Source: Rhodanobacter sp. MP7CTX1 (lineage in GTDB: Bacteria > Pseudomonadota > Gammaproteobacteria > Xanthomonadales > Rhodanobacteraceae). Taken from it: DNA of 64,000 bases. Location: assembly GCF_014205795.1 (NCBI RefSeq), contig NZ_JACHCN010000002.1, positions 186,001-250,000 of the forward strand, written 5' to 3'. This document shows positions 28,469 to 37,029 of this stretch, piece by piece (within the stretch, counting starts at the first letter, position 1; each line of letters starts with the position of its first letter). The notes beneath the pieces were generated by a model. The model was not told the origin of the DNA and did no database searches. It saw nothing but the letters and a program-made list of their open reading frames with translations. The translations under genes were made by a program, and so were the position numbers.

Positions 28469-29440
28469 ATGAACCTGCGCGATCTCCAGTATCTTGTCGC
28501 CCTTGCCGAGCATCGCCACTTCGGGCGCGCCGCCGAGGCCTGCTTTGTCAGCCAGCCAACCCTGTCCACACAGATCAAGAAGCTGGAGGACGAACTGGGC
28601 GTGCCGCTGGTCGAGCGCACGCCACGCAAGGTGCTGCTGACCGAGGTCGGTCGCGACATCGCCGTGCGTGCCCGCGACGTACTCAACGAAATCGAACAGA
28701 TCCGCGGCGTGGCCCGGCGTACGCTCGATCCCGAGTCCGGCACCGTGCGTTTGGGTGTCTTTCCCACCCTGGGCCCCTATCTGCTGCCGCATGCGCTACC
28801 GCTGGTGCGCAATGCTTTCCCCAAGCTGGAGCTGCTGCTGGTCGAAGACAAGACCGAGGCATTGCTGCGGCTGTTGCGCGAGGGCAAGTTGGACGCGGCC
28901 ATCCTCGCGCTGCCATTGCACGAGGACAGCCTGCATACCGAGTTCCTGTTTGAAGAGCCCTTCCTGCTGGCGGTCTCGCACAATCACCCGCTGGCGCAGC
29001 AGCAGGGCCAGCTGAAACTGTCCGATCTGTCCAGCCAAAACCTGCTGCTGCTGGAGGAAGGCCATTGCATGCGCGATCAGGCGCTGGAGGTCTGCCACAT
29101 GGCCGGCATCGGCGAACGCAGCGGCTTCCGCGCCACCAGCCTGGAGACGCTGCGGCAGATGGTGGCGGCAAACGTCGGCATCACGTTATTGCCGAGCATG
29201 GCGGTAAAGCCACCGGTGGCGCAGGTCGAAAACCTGCACCTGATCGAGTTCAAGGGTCATCCACCGAGCCGGCGCGTCGCGATGGTCTGGCGTAAGAGCT
29301 CGGCCATGGATGTGTTCCTGAAGCGTCTGGCGGAGATCTTCCGCCAGCTACCACCCGACCTGCTCGACGCGCATACGGCCGCCACGCAGGTGCCCGCAGA
29401 GAACATCACATCGCCAACGCGAAAGTCGGCGCGTCGATAG
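28469..29440 (+). CDS. oxyR: hydrogen peroxide-responsive LysR-type regulator OxyR
   Basis: OxyR senses peroxide through a disulfide between two cysteines and activates peroxide-defence genes. The 323-residue product has the LysR winged-helix domain at 1-60 (FGRAAEACFVSQPTLSTQIKKLE) and an effector domain with LLEEGHCMRDQALEVC. Its C200 and C209 correspond to E. coli C199 and C208. The start has GAGGT 6 bases upstream. It is divergent from ahpC across a shared operator, and its own stop codon lies inside a second OxyR-like site that precedes the rubrerythrin gene. Confidence 0.96.
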   Translation: MNLRDLQYLVALAEHRHFGRAAEACFVSQPTLSTQIKKLEDELGVPLVERTPRKVLLTEVGRDIAVRARDVLNEIEQIRGVARRTLDPESGTVRLGVFPTLGPYLLPHALPLVRNAFPKLELLLVEDKTEALLRLLREGKLDAAILALPLHEDSLHTEFLFEEPFLLAVSHNHPLAQQQGQLKLSDLSSQNLLLLEEGHCMRDQALEVCHMAGIGERSGFRATSLETLRQMVAANVGITLLPSMAVKPPVAQVENLHLIEFKGHPPSRRVAMVWRKSSAMDVFLKRLAEIFRQLPPDLLDAHTAATQVPAENITSPTRKSARR

Positions 29441-29473
29441 CTGCAAGCTATGCGTTCCATCGAAACAATCAAT
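29437..29473. promoter_or_regulatory. second OxyR operator, upstream of the rubrerythrin gene
   Basis: ATAGCTGCAAGCTAT (29437-29451) matches ATAGnTnnnAnCTAT at every fixed position. Seven bases on, ATCGAAACAATCAAT (29459-29473) is a degenerate second half. The site overlaps the last codon and stop of oxyR and lies 95 bases before the rubrerythrin ATG. A TTGCCT at 29478-29483 is a possible -35 but no convincing -10 is seen. Confidence 0.72.
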
Positions 29474-29567
29474 TTCATTGCCTGAAGACCGAGCGCTACG
29501 CTCGGCTAGTCACGACCGTACGATCGTTCTCGCCTACCCTCCCAGCCACACGCCACGAGGTGATGTC

Positions 29568-29987
29568 ATGAGCAATTTGAAAGGGTCCAAGACCGAGCAG
29601 AACCTGAAAGATGCGTTTGCCGGCGAATCGATGGCGAATCGCCGTTATCTCTACTTCGCCGGCAAGGCCGACATCGAGGGCTACAACGATGTCTCCGCGG
29701 TTTTCCGCTCCACGGCCGAAGGCGAGACCGGCCACGCGCATGGCCACCTGGAATACCTGGAACACGTGGGCGACCCGGCCACCGGGCTGCCATTCGGCGA
29801 AACCCACCTGAATCTGAAGAGCGCCATCGCCGGCGAAACCCACGAGTACACCGATATGTATCCGGGCATGGCCCAGTCGGCGCGCACGGAAGGCTTCGAA
29901 GAAATCGCCGACTGGTTCGAAACTTTGGCGAAAGCCGAACGGTCGCACGCCAACCGCTTCACCAAGGCGCTGGCCGAGCTGGGCTGA
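29568..29987 (+). CDS. rubrerythrin-family diiron protein without rubredoxin domain (erythrin)
   Basis: Rubrerythrins reduce hydrogen peroxide at a diiron site in a four-helix bundle. The 139-residue product shows the expected carboxylate and histidine ligands in two helix pairs: E20 ([12 protein letters not shown]), E53 with H56 ([10 protein letters not shown]), E90 and E93 ([13 protein letters not shown]), and E124 with H127 (AKAERSH). The usual C-terminal rubredoxin domain with four cysteines is absent and the protein has no cysteine, so electrons must come from a partner. The ATG at 29568 has GAGGTGA upstream; the frame before it is open but unlikely coding. It is followed by the Fe-S protein gene and preceded by an OxyR-like site. 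Confidence 0.9.
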   Translation: MSNLKGSKTEQNLKDAFAGESMANRRYLYFAGKADIEGYNDVSAVFRSTAEGETGHAHGHLEYLEHVGDPATGLPFGETHLNLKSAIAGETHEYTDMYPGMAQSARTEGFEEIADWFETLAKAERSHANRFTKALAELG

Positions 29988-30005
29988 GTCGCGCATGCAT
30001 GGCGA

Positions 30006-30025
30006 TCCCGACCTCGACGTCGGGA
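30006..30025. terminator. hairpin after the rubrerythrin gene
   Basis: TCCCGAC (30006-30012) pairs with GTCGGGA (30019-30025). There is no T-run, so it may only be a stabilising hairpin. Confidence 0.3.
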
Positions 30026-30052
30026 CCGCCGGTACCTTGGGGGGCGCCTTGC

Positions 30053-30126
30053 AGGAGCGCGCCCTGTGCGTGATCGAGGTGACGGCGTTTCCGCTCCGTT
30101 GGTTATCGCGCACAGGGCGCGCTCCT
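30053..30126. repeat. REP-like inverted repeat, family B
   Basis: AGGAGCGCGCCCTGTGCG (30053-30070) and its exact reverse complement (30109-30126) are separated by 38 bases, between the rubrerythrin and Fe-S protein genes. The arm layout is like family A but the sequence differs. Only this copy is present in the window. Confidence 0.85.
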
Positions 30127-30178
30127 ACGGGGGCCTCGATAACGACCCGCCAGCCGCCAGATACCGGGGAGACTAACG

Positions 30179-31522
30179 ATGGCCGATCCCATCAGCGAAA
30201 AGCGCGAAGGCAATCTGGAGGCGCCCACCCGGCATCCGCTGGATTGGACCAACCCCGAATTCATGGATCAGCAGGCGCTGGATGCCGAGCTCGAGCGCGT
30301 GTTCAACATCTGCCACGGCTGCCGCCGCTGCGTCAGCCTGTGCCACGCCTTCCCCACCCTGTTCGACCTGATCGACGAGTCGAAGACGATGGAGATCGAC
30401 GGCGTCGACAAGGCCGACTATCCCAAGGTCACCGAGCAGTGCTACCTGTGCGACCTGTGCTATCAGACCAAGTGCCCGTATACGCCGCCGCATCCGTGGA
30501 ACGTGGATTTCCCGCACCTGATGCTGCGCGCCAAAGCTGTGGCGTTCGAGCGTGACGGCGTGCCGCTGTCGGCGAAGATCCTGTCCAATACACGCATGGT
30601 CGGCAAGCTCGCGTCGATTCCGGTAGTGGTGCAGACGATCAACGCCGCCAACCACAACAAGCTCGCGCGCAAGCTGCTCGAAAAGACCATGGATGTGGAC
30701 GCCGATGCACGCGTGCCAAGTTATTACACACCCAGCGCCCGCAAACGACTGAAGGCATTGGACGGTATCGGCGAAGCACGGCCGGCCGGCCGTACCCGCG
30801 GGAAGCTGGCGATCTTCGCCACCTGCTATTGCGACTACTGCGACCCCATCGTGGTCGAGGATCTCGCTGCGGTGATGATGCACAACGCGATCCCCACGCG
30901 ACTGGTCGAGCAGGAAAGCTGCTGCGGCATGCCCAAGTTCGAGCTGGGTGACCTGCAGACGGTGAAGAAGTACAAGGAGCGCAACATTCCGGTGCTCGCG
31001 AAGATGGCGCGCGATGGCTGGGACTTCACCGCGGCGATCCCATCCTGCGTGCTGATGTTCAAGCAGGAGCTGCCGCTGATGTTTCCCGACGACGCCGAAG
31101 TCGCACTGGTCCGCGACCGCTTCTTCGACCCGTTCGAATACCTGGCTGAACGCCACAAAGCAGGGCTGCTGGCCACCGACTTCAAACAGTCGCTGGGCAA
31201 GGTCGCCTGGCAGGTGCCGTGCCACCAGCGTGTACAGAAGATCGGGCCGAAGACACGCGACATCCTGCAACTGGCGCCCGACACCGAAGTCGTCACCATC
31301 GAACGCTGCTCCGGCCACGATGGCACCTATGGCGTCAAACATGCGACTTATGCACTCTCGCGCAAGCTGGCAAAACCGGTGGAAAGTCGTGTCGCACAGG
31401 CGCAGGCCGACCACTTCACCAGCGACTGCCCGATGGCCGGCAACCATATCGCCCATGGCCTTGGTGACAAGCCGGCCGCGGAACATCCACTCAGCCTGCT
31501 GCGTAAGGCATATGGGGTATGA
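30179..31522 (+). CDS. two-cluster Fe-S protein with CCG domains (GlpC/HdrB-like)
   Basis: The 447-residue product combines a ferredoxin-like N-terminus with two cysteine-rich CCG-type domains, as in electron-transfer subunits related to GlpC, glycolate oxidase GlcF and heterodisulfide reductase. C45, C48, C51 and C55 form one [4Fe-4S] set and C88, C91, C94 and C99 the other. The first CCG motif is ESCCGMPKFE. The equivalent second motif reads ERCSGHDGTYG, so one cysteine is serine. No membrane segment is seen, so it is cytosolic. GGGGAGA precedes the ATG. It lies between the erythrin and DUF3501 genes, and I infer an electron-donor role to the diiron protein. Confidence 0.85.
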   Translation: MADPISEKREGNLEAPTRHPLDWTNPEFMDQQALDAELERVFNICHGCRRCVSLCHAFPTLFDLIDESKTMEIDGVDKADYPKVTEQCYLCDLCYQTKCPYTPPHPWNVDFPHLMLRAKAVAFERDGVPLSAKILSNTRMVGKLASIPVVVQTINAANHNKLARKLLEKTMDVDADARVPSYYTPSARKRLKALDGIGEARPAGRTRGKLAIFATCYCDYCDPIVVEDLAAVMMHNAIPTRLVEQESCCGMPKFELGDLQTVKKYKERNIPVLAKMARDGWDFTAAIPSCVLMFKQELPLMFPDDAEVALVRDRFFDPFEYLAERHKAGLLATDFKQSLGKVAWQVPCHQRVQKIGPKTRDILQLAPDTEVVTIERCSGHDGTYGVKHATYALSRKLAKPVESRVAQAQADHFTSDCPMAGNHIAHGLGDKPAAEHPLSLLRKAYGV

Positions 31523-31612
31523 GGGGCGAGTAGCGAGGGGTGAGGGGCGAGAACAGCTGCCTCCGCCACCCTCCGCTCTCGCCCTTTGCTATCGTCCCTC
31601 GCCACTCATCCC
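31521..31612. repeat. GAG-rich inverted repeat, family C, copy 1
   Basis: GGGGCGAGTAGCGAGGGG and related G-rich units (31523-31550) are followed by an imperfect inverse C-rich stretch (31575-31612). The core GCGAGTAGCGAGGG (31526-31539) recurs at 51211-51224. The repeat fills the gap between the Fe-S and DUF3501 genes. Confidence 0.7.
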
Positions 31613-31635
31613 TCATCCCTGCTACAACAAACACC

Positions 31636-32217
31636 ATGCACATACTGACCCGCGCCGATCTGCTCACTCTCGAAGCCTACGCCCAGCAACGCGGCGAGTT
31701 TCGCGCTCGAGTGATAGCGCACAAGAAGCAGCGCAGCGTGCACATCGGCGAACACCTGAGGCTGATCTTCGAGGACCGCCTGAGCATCCAGTATCAGGTG
31801 CAGGAAATGCTGCGCATCGAACGCATCTTCGAGGGGACTGGCATCCAGGACGAACTGGACGCCTACAATCCGCTGATTCCCGACGGCCGCAACCTCAAGG
31901 CCACGATGATGGTCGAGTACGACGACGTCGAGCAACGCAAGCGCGAACTAGTGCGCCTGCGCGGCATCGAGCACACCATCAAACTGACCGTGCACGGGCA
32001 CGCCCCAGTCACCGCCATCGCTGACGAAGACATGGAACGCAGCAATGACGATAAAACTGCCGCTGTTCACTTTCTGCGCTTCGAACTCGACGAAGCGATG
32101 ATCGCGAGCTGGAATGCCGGCGCGACGATCACGCTGGCCGCGACGCTGCCAGCCATGCCCGTCGACGTAAGCCTTACTCCCGAACAGCGCCGCGCGCTGG
32201 CAGCGGATTTCAACTGA
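31636..32217 (+). CDS. DUF3501 family protein
   Basis: The 193-residue soluble protein matches DUF3501, a family known mainly from being encoded next to rubrerythrin and Fe-S/CCG genes and without a described function. Characteristic stretches are ARVIAHKKQRSVHIGEHL near residue 30 and FEDRLSIQYQVQEMLRIER (about 44-62). Also typical is LDAYNPLIPDGRNLKATMM near 76-94, and the C-terminus has a HFLRFELDEA segment. No cysteine motif or membrane helix is visible. The ATG at 31636 lacks a strong ribosome binding site. The stop is 2 bases before the next gene, so the two are co-translated. Confidence 0.85.
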   Translation: MHILTRADLLTLEAYAQQRGEFRARVIAHKKQRSVHIGEHLRLIFEDRLSIQYQVQEMLRIERIFEGTGIQDELDAYNPLIPDGRNLKATMMVEYDDVEQRKRELVRLRGIEHTIKLTVHGHAPVTAIADEDMERSNDDKTAAVHFLRFELDEAMIASWNAGATITLAATLPAMPVDVSLTPEQRRALAADFN

Positions 32218-32219
32218 CG

Positions 32220-32819
32220 ATGCGCAAACTCTGGATAGGCGCGACCCTGCTGCTGGTGCTGTGGGGTGGGGTTTCATGGTGGAACAAACGACCGCTGCAT
32301 CCACCGCCCGGCGTGCTGGCGCCGGATATCCCCGAGCAAGTCGATATCGACGATGGTGCACAGCTGCAGCACGGCGATGTCACGCTGACTACCCGTGCGC
32401 GCTTCACACTCACCGCACGTGTGTTGTCGCGCGCGGACTATTCCTGGGGAGCCGACGCCAAACTGATACCCGAGGATCTCGCGTTGGGCTGGGGCCGCAT
32501 GTCCGACAGCGCCGTGCTGGCGAACATCGATATCAGCCAGTCCGGCCGCTTCTACTATTGGCAGGTGAAACAGTTCCCGATCCCACGCCGGGAGATCGAA
32601 ACGCACAGCGCGAACATGCACATGATTCCCGCCGACCCCGGCGTGCTCTACGAACTCAAGAAGGTACGCCCGGGTGAAGTCGTGCACATCGAAGGCTTCC
32701 TGGTCGACGCCAGCCGCCCCGGCGGCTGGCGCTGGAAGACTTCGATGACCCGCGACGATGTCGGCGCGGGTGCTTGTGAGCTGGTTTATGTAGAGAGTCT
32801 TGAGATAGACACGCCGTGA
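32220..32819 (+). CDS. membrane-anchored protein of unknown function, last gene of the rubrerythrin cluster
   Basis: The 199-residue product has one N-terminal hydrophobic segment (residues 4-20) and a soluble, probably periplasmic, domain. The domain holds conserved-looking blocks: YSWGADAKLIPEDLALGWG, SQSGRFYYW, HMIPADPGV and TRDDVGAGACELVYVE. I have seen this block order in other proteobacterial hypothetical proteins but cannot name the family. Its start is 2 bases after the DUF3501 stop, so it is part of that operon. A single cysteine near the C-terminus (in GACEL) is notable. It is convergent with msrA. Confidence 0.75.
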   Translation: MRKLWIGATLLLVLWGGVSWWNKRPLHPPPGVLAPDIPEQVDIDDGAQLQHGDVTLTTRARFTLTARVLSRADYSWGADAKLIPEDLALGWGRMSDSAVLANIDISQSGRFYYWQVKQFPIPRREIETHSANMHMIPADPGVLYELKKVRPGEVVHIEGFLVDASRPGGWRWKTSMTRDDVGAGACELVYVESLEIDTP

Positions 32820-32853
32820 CTAAACGCGCCCGCTTGCGAGCGACACGCGCACC

Positions 32854-33510
32854 TCACTCCAAAACATCCATACCCATCGGACAACCAACCCCAGTCCCGC
32901 TCAACCCGCAATATCCATCCGGATGCTTCGACAGGTATTGCTGGTGCTCGTCTTCGGCGTAATAGAACGGACCGGCGATGGAAATCTCCGTGCTTATCGG
33001 GTGTAGACCTGCGCGATCCAGTTCGACCTGATAGTTTCGGGCCATGGTTTCGGCGACACCAAGCTGCGCCACGTTGGACGTATAGACGGCTGAGCGATAT
33101 TGCGTACCGGTGTCGTTGCCCTGACGCATGCCCTGGGTTGGGTCGTGGCCTTCCCAGAACACCTTCAGCAATTTCTGCAAGCTCGTCACCGTCGGGTCGT
33201 AGACCACCTGCACGACTTCGGCATGGCCGGTCTGGCCTGAGCAGACTTCGCGGTAGGTGGGATTGGGCGTATAGCCGCCGGCGTAACCAGCCGCGGTACT
33301 CAGCACGCCGGGCAGGCCCCAGAACTTTCGCTCGGCGCCCCAGAAGCAGCCCATGCCGAAAAGCACCATTTCGCCGTGCGGATAACTCTCGGTCAGTAGC
33401 GAGCGACCGTGCACATGGTGCGGTTTGCCCGGCAGCAGGGGCTGCTCGCGCCCCGGCAAGGCCTCATCGCGCTGAGGCAGGCGATGTTTCCAGGCGCCGA
33501 TACCAAACAT
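32854..33510 (-). CDS. msrA: peptide methionine-S-sulfoxide reductase MsrA
   Basis: MsrA reduces the S-epimer of methionine sulfoxide in proteins. The 218-residue product has the nucleophilic cysteine in [10 protein letters not shown] (C55), then GYAGG and the substrate-binding EDEHQQYL. The C-terminal [16 protein letters not shown] supplies two further cysteines that can act as resolving residues. The ATG at 33510 has GGAGA upstream, and the extra 15 codons to 33555 are unlikely. It is convergent with the rubrerythrin cluster, extending the oxidative-stress theme. Confidence 0.95.
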   Translation of the reverse strand: MFGIGAWKHRLPQRDEALPGREQPLLPGKPHHVHGRSLLTESYPHGEMVLFGMGCFWGAERKFWGLPGVLSTAAGYAGGYTPNPTYREVCSGQTGHAEVVQVVYDPTVTSLQKLLKVFWEGHDPTQGMRQGNDTGTQYRSAVYTSNVAQLGVAETMARNYQVELDRAGLHPISTEISIAGPFYYAEDEHQQYLSKHPDGYCGLSGTGVGCPMGMDVLE

Positions 33511-33577
33511 GACTGCTCTCCGAAAGACTGCTCTCCAGAAGCCGACGCCGGCCATACGGCAGCGGGAGAAGCACGAC

Positions 33578-34111
33578 TCAATAGCGCAAAAGGCTGTGTA
33601 GCGGTTGATGACCCTGCCAGCGCGCCCGACCCTGCAACGCGGCTAATTCAATGACCACACTGGCGCCCACAAGTTCGCCACCCAGCTGGTCGATCAGCGC
33701 GCGTGCTGCCGCCAGGGTGCCTCCGGTAGCCAGCACGTCGTCGACGATCAACACCCGTTCGGCAGGCTTCAGCGCATCACTTTGCGCCTCCAGCCGGTCG
33801 CTACCGTATTCCAGCTGATAGTTCACCGTCACGACGGGTGGCGGCAGTTTGCCGGGTTTACGCAATGGCACGAAGCCGGCGTGCAGCTTCTGCGCCAGCG
33901 CCGCACCGAAGATGAAGCCGCGAGCTTCAATGCCGCACACCGCCTGGACCCTGCTGCCCTGCCACGGCTCGGCTAGCGCGTCGATGCAGCGGGCAAAGCC
34001 GCCGGCATCGGCAAGCAGCGGAGTCACGTCGCGAAACATCACGCCGGGAGTCGGAAAATCGGGCACGGCGCGGATCAGCGCGGCCAGATTCAATACAGCT
34101 CGATCTTGCAT
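33578..34111 (-). CDS. apt: adenine phosphoribosyltransferase
   Basis: Apt converts adenine and PRPP to AMP in purine salvage. The 177-residue product has the type I phosphoribosyltransferase PRPP loop [17 protein letters not shown] near 123-139, the [15 protein letters not shown] start typical of Apt, and [10 protein letters not shown] for purine binding. The ATG at 34111 is preceded by AAGGAA, so the open codons before it are leader. It stands 67 bases upstream of msrA on the same strand. Confidence 0.95.
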   Translation of the reverse strand: MQDRAVLNLAALIRAVPDFPTPGVMFRDVTPLLADAGGFARCIDALAEPWQGSRVQAVCGIEARGFIFGAALAQKLHAGFVPLRKPGKLPPPVVTVNYQLEYGSDRLEAQSDALKPAERVLIVDDVLATGGTLAAARALIDQLGGELVGASVVIELAALQGRARWQGHQPLHSLLRY

Positions 34112-34247
34112 GGGATTCCTTGATGGGGCGCCTCGACTAACCACTGCCCCAGCTTGTCATCCCTTCGCGGGAATGACGCGCAACGGGGCGGCTTTTCCAG
34201 GTTTCCGATTCCGTCACAACCGCCCGCGCCGCAAAAGCCCGCTGCGC

Positions 34248-34523
34248 TCAGCAGGGCACGGCCAGCGGATCATCGGGCGCTCCGCTTTCCTGGATCGCCA
34301 GCCGCGCCTCGCTGAGCTGGGCCTCCACCTCACGCACGATGCCGCTGGCGGTCGCCACGCTCGATTCAGGCACCATCACCGCGATGTAGTCCATCGCGGG
34401 GAGCTGGCCTACCGCGCCGGTGAGGTATTCGCCGGAGATGAACGCCGGAATGTCCGCATGTTCCAGCGCATCCTTGACCAGATGGGCGTCAAACAGGTTT
34501 TCAGCTCGATAGATGGTGTGCAT
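34248..34523 (-). CDS. DUF2007 domain protein
   Basis: The 91-residue product resembles DUF2007, small proteins annotated as putative signal-transducing proteins. It starts [32 protein letters not shown], the typical strand-helix-strand with a V-x-x-x-L helix. A second strand-helix follows ([25 protein letters not shown]). No catalytic motif or cofactor site is visible. It lies between apt and the divergent glnS without overlap. Confidence 0.75.
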   Translation of the reverse strand: MHTIYRAENLFDAHLVKDALEHADIPAFISGEYLTGAVGQLPAMDYIAVMVPESSVATASGIVREVEAQLSEARLAIQESGAPDDPLAVPC

Positions 34524-34691
34524 GGGTGCACGCTACGCCACCGCGCCAGTGTGGGGCAAGGGATGGCTTGCCCCGGTCGGCCGGAGCCACCGTTCAGCCC
34601 CGGCCTGTTCAGGTCACCTGGGCCGCCCTGCGCCCGATGCTGGCGACAGGGTAAACTTGGATGTTCCGCCACCGCACGCGAGCTTTGCCTG

Positions 34692-36455
34692 ATGTCGACT
34701 GAAAATCCCGCCGCCGCCCCCGCCACCCCGACAGCGGCCGTCGCAGGTCAGGATTTCATCCGGCAGATCGTGCGCGACGACCTCGCCGTCGGCAAGCACC
34801 ACGCGGTACACACCCGCTTTCCGCCGGAGCCGAACGGCTACCTGCATATCGGCCACGCGAAGGCGATCTGCCTGAGTTTCGGCATCGCCGCGCAATTCGG
34901 CGGCTGGTGCAACCTGCGCCTGGACGATACCAATCCGGGCAAGGAAGACCCGGAGTTTGTCGAGGGCATCAAGGACGACGTGCGCTGGCTCGGCTTCGAG
35001 TGGCATGCGCTGCGCCACGCCTCGGATTATTTCGAGGTGTTCTATCGTTCGGCCCTCAAACTGATCGAAGACGGCGTTGCGTATGTGGACGACCTGAATG
35101 CCGAGGAGATGCGCGAGTACCGGGGCACGCTGACCACCGGCGGCCGTCACTCACCGTATCGCGAGCGCAGTGTGGAGGAAAACCTCGACCTGTTCCGCCG
35201 CATGCGGGAGGGCGAGTTTGCCGATGGCAGCAAGACGCTGCGCGCAAAGATCGACATGAGCGCCGGCAACATCAACATGCGCGATCCGGCGATCTACCGC
35301 ATCCGCAAGATCACCCACCAGAACACCGGCGATGCGTGGCCGATCTATCCGATGTACGACTACGCGCACTGCCTGTCCGATGCGCTGGAAGGCATCACCC
35401 ATTCGCTGTGCACGCTGGAGTTCGAGGACCATCGCCCGCTGTACAACTGGTTCGTCGACCATGTCGATCTGCAGAACAACCCGCAGCTGTGGCAGTCACT
35501 GCTCGCTGCCGGCTTGCCGACACAGCCGGACAAACCGCGACAGATCGAGTTCTCCCGACTGAACCTGAGCTACGCCATTACTAGCAAGCGCAAGCTCGCG
35601 CAGCTGGTCAGCGAAGGCCATGTGGACGGTTGGGACGACCCGCGCATGAACACCTTGCGCGGCCTGCGCCGGCGCGGTTTCACGCCAGCCGGATTGCGCC
35701 TGCTGATCGAGCGCGTGGGCATCAGCAAGCAGAACAGCGTGATCGATTACGCGATCATGGAGAACTGCATCCGCGAGGATCTGGACGTCACCGCCGCGCG
35801 CCGCATGGCCGTGCTCGATCCGCTGAAGCTGGTGCTCACCAACCTGCCGGAAGGCCACGAGGAAACGCTGCACTTCGCGAACCACCCGAAAGACGACAGC
35901 TTCGGCATGCGCGACGTGCCGTTTGCGCGTGAGCTGTGGATTGAACGTGAAGATTTCGCCGAAGTGCCGCCGAAGGGTTTTCATCGACTGAAGCCGGAAG
36001 GTGAAGTGCGCCTGCGCGGCGTCGGCATCATCAAGTGTGTACACGTGGTCAAGGATGATGATGGCATCGTGACTGAACTGCACTGCACGCTCGATCCGGA
36101 AACCCGCCATGGCATGCCCGGTGCCGACCGCAAGGTAAAGGGCACCATCCACTGGGTCAGCGCGAAGCACGCCGTGGCTACCGAAGTGCGGATCTACGAC
36201 CGCCTGTTCAACGTGGCCGCACCGGACAGCGAGGAGGACGGCAAGAGCTGGCTCGAGCACGTCAACCCGCTGGCCAAGCGCGTGGTGCAGGCGTGGCTGG
36301 AACCGGCCGCCGCCGCCGTGGAGCCGGAGCAGCGCTTTCAGTTCGAGCGGTTGGGTTACTTTGTAGCGGATCGGGTCGACCATCGCGCCACGGCGCCGGT
36401 ATTCAACCGCACCGTGACCTTGCGCGATACGTGGGCGAAACAGGCTGGTCAATAG
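34692..36455 (+). CDS. glnS: glutaminyl-tRNA synthetase
   Basis: GlnS charges tRNA-Gln. The 587-residue class I synthetase shows [16 protein letters not shown] with the HIGH motif at 52-55, the VITSKRKL-type KMSKS equivalent ([11 protein letters not shown]), and the GlnRS-specific [12 protein letters not shown]. The C-terminal beta-barrel anticodon-binding domain is intact. I chose the ATG at 34692 as the first plausible start of the conserved region; the frame is open far upstream through the apt and DUF2007 region, which is antisense. A nucleoside deaminase follows 13 bases later. Confidence 0.97.
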   Translation: MSTENPAAAPATPTAAVAGQDFIRQIVRDDLAVGKHHAVHTRFPPEPNGYLHIGHAKAICLSFGIAAQFGGWCNLRLDDTNPGKEDPEFVEGIKDDVRWLGFEWHALRHASDYFEVFYRSALKLIEDGVAYVDDLNAEEMREYRGTLTTGGRHSPYRERSVEENLDLFRRMREGEFADGSKTLRAKIDMSAGNINMRDPAIYRIRKITHQNTGDAWPIYPMYDYAHCLSDALEGITHSLCTLEFEDHRPLYNWFVDHVDLQNNPQLWQSLLAAGLPTQPDKPRQIEFSRLNLSYAITSKRKLAQLVSEGHVDGWDDPRMNTLRGLRRRGFTPAGLRLLIERVGISKQNSVIDYAIMENCIREDLDVTAARRMAVLDPLKLVLTNLPEGHEETLHFANHPKDDSFGMRDVPFARELWIEREDFAEVPPKGFHRLKPEGEVRLRGVGIIKCVHVVKDDDGIVTELHCTLDPETRHGMPGADRKVKGTIHWVSAKHAVATEVRIYDRLFNVAAPDSEEDGKSWLEHVNPLAKRVVQAWLEPAAAAVEPEQRFQFERLGYFVADRVDHRATAPVFNRTVTLRDTWAKQAGQ

Positions 36456-36468
36456 ACGGAGCGAGAGC

Positions 36469-37029
36469 ATGCTGCCACTGCAGATCCATCTCACCCTGCC
36501 GCCATGGATCGACGAGGTCGCCGATATCGGCCGGCGCTACGCCAGCGACGACGAACGCGTTGGCCTGGCGATCGAATTGTCGCGGCAGAATGTCGAGCGC
36601 GGTGGTGGCGGCCCGTTTGGCGCTGCTGTGTTCGATGCCGTCAGTGGTCGCCTGGTCGCGGCGGGCGTAAACCGCGTGGTGTCACAAAACTGTTCGGTCG
36701 CGCATGCTGAAATGATGGCCATCATGATCGCGCAGCAACGCCTGAGCCGGTCCCGGATGAATGAGGACGACGGCCACTACGTGCTGGCCACCAGCTCACA
36801 GCCGTGCTGCCAATGCTACGGCGCGATGGTCTGGGCCGGCATCGACGAGCTGTTGATCGGCGCGCGCGCTGACGACGTCGAGGAACTCACTGAATTCGAC
36901 GAGGGCCCGCTGCCGGCCGACTGGATCGGCGAACTGGAACGCCGCAATATCGCCGTGCGTCGCGACATCCTGCGCGATCAGGCGCGCACCGTGCTGGCAG
37001 CCTACGGCACCACCGGTATAACGTATTGA
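36469..37029 (+). CDS. nucleoside/cytidine deaminase-like protein
   Basis: The 186-residue product belongs to the zinc-dependent cytidine/guanine deaminase superfamily. HAEMMA gives the zinc ligand H79 and the proton-shuttling E81; PCCQCYGAM gives C113 and C116. The long N-terminal extension and acidic DDVEELTEFDEGPLP segment fit the tRNA-unrelated nucleoside deaminase group, such as guanine deaminase-like enzymes. The substrate is not determined. It starts 13 bases after glnS, and its TGA overlaps the TTG start of the next gene, so the three probably form one transcript. Confidence 0.85.
   Translation: MLPLQIHLTLPPWIDEVADIGRRYASDDERVGLAIELSRQNVERGGGGPFGAAVFDAVSGRLVAAGVNRVVSQNCSVAHAEMMAIMIAQQRLSRSRMNEDDGHYVLATSSQPCCQCYGAMVWAGIDELLIGARADDVEELTEFDEGPLPADWIGELERRNIAVRRDILRDQARTVLAAYGTTGITY

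Noticed and set aside
33849..34691. Upstream extension of the glnS frame
   Set aside because: It runs antisense through apt and the DUF2007 gene; the conserved GlnRS start is at 34692.
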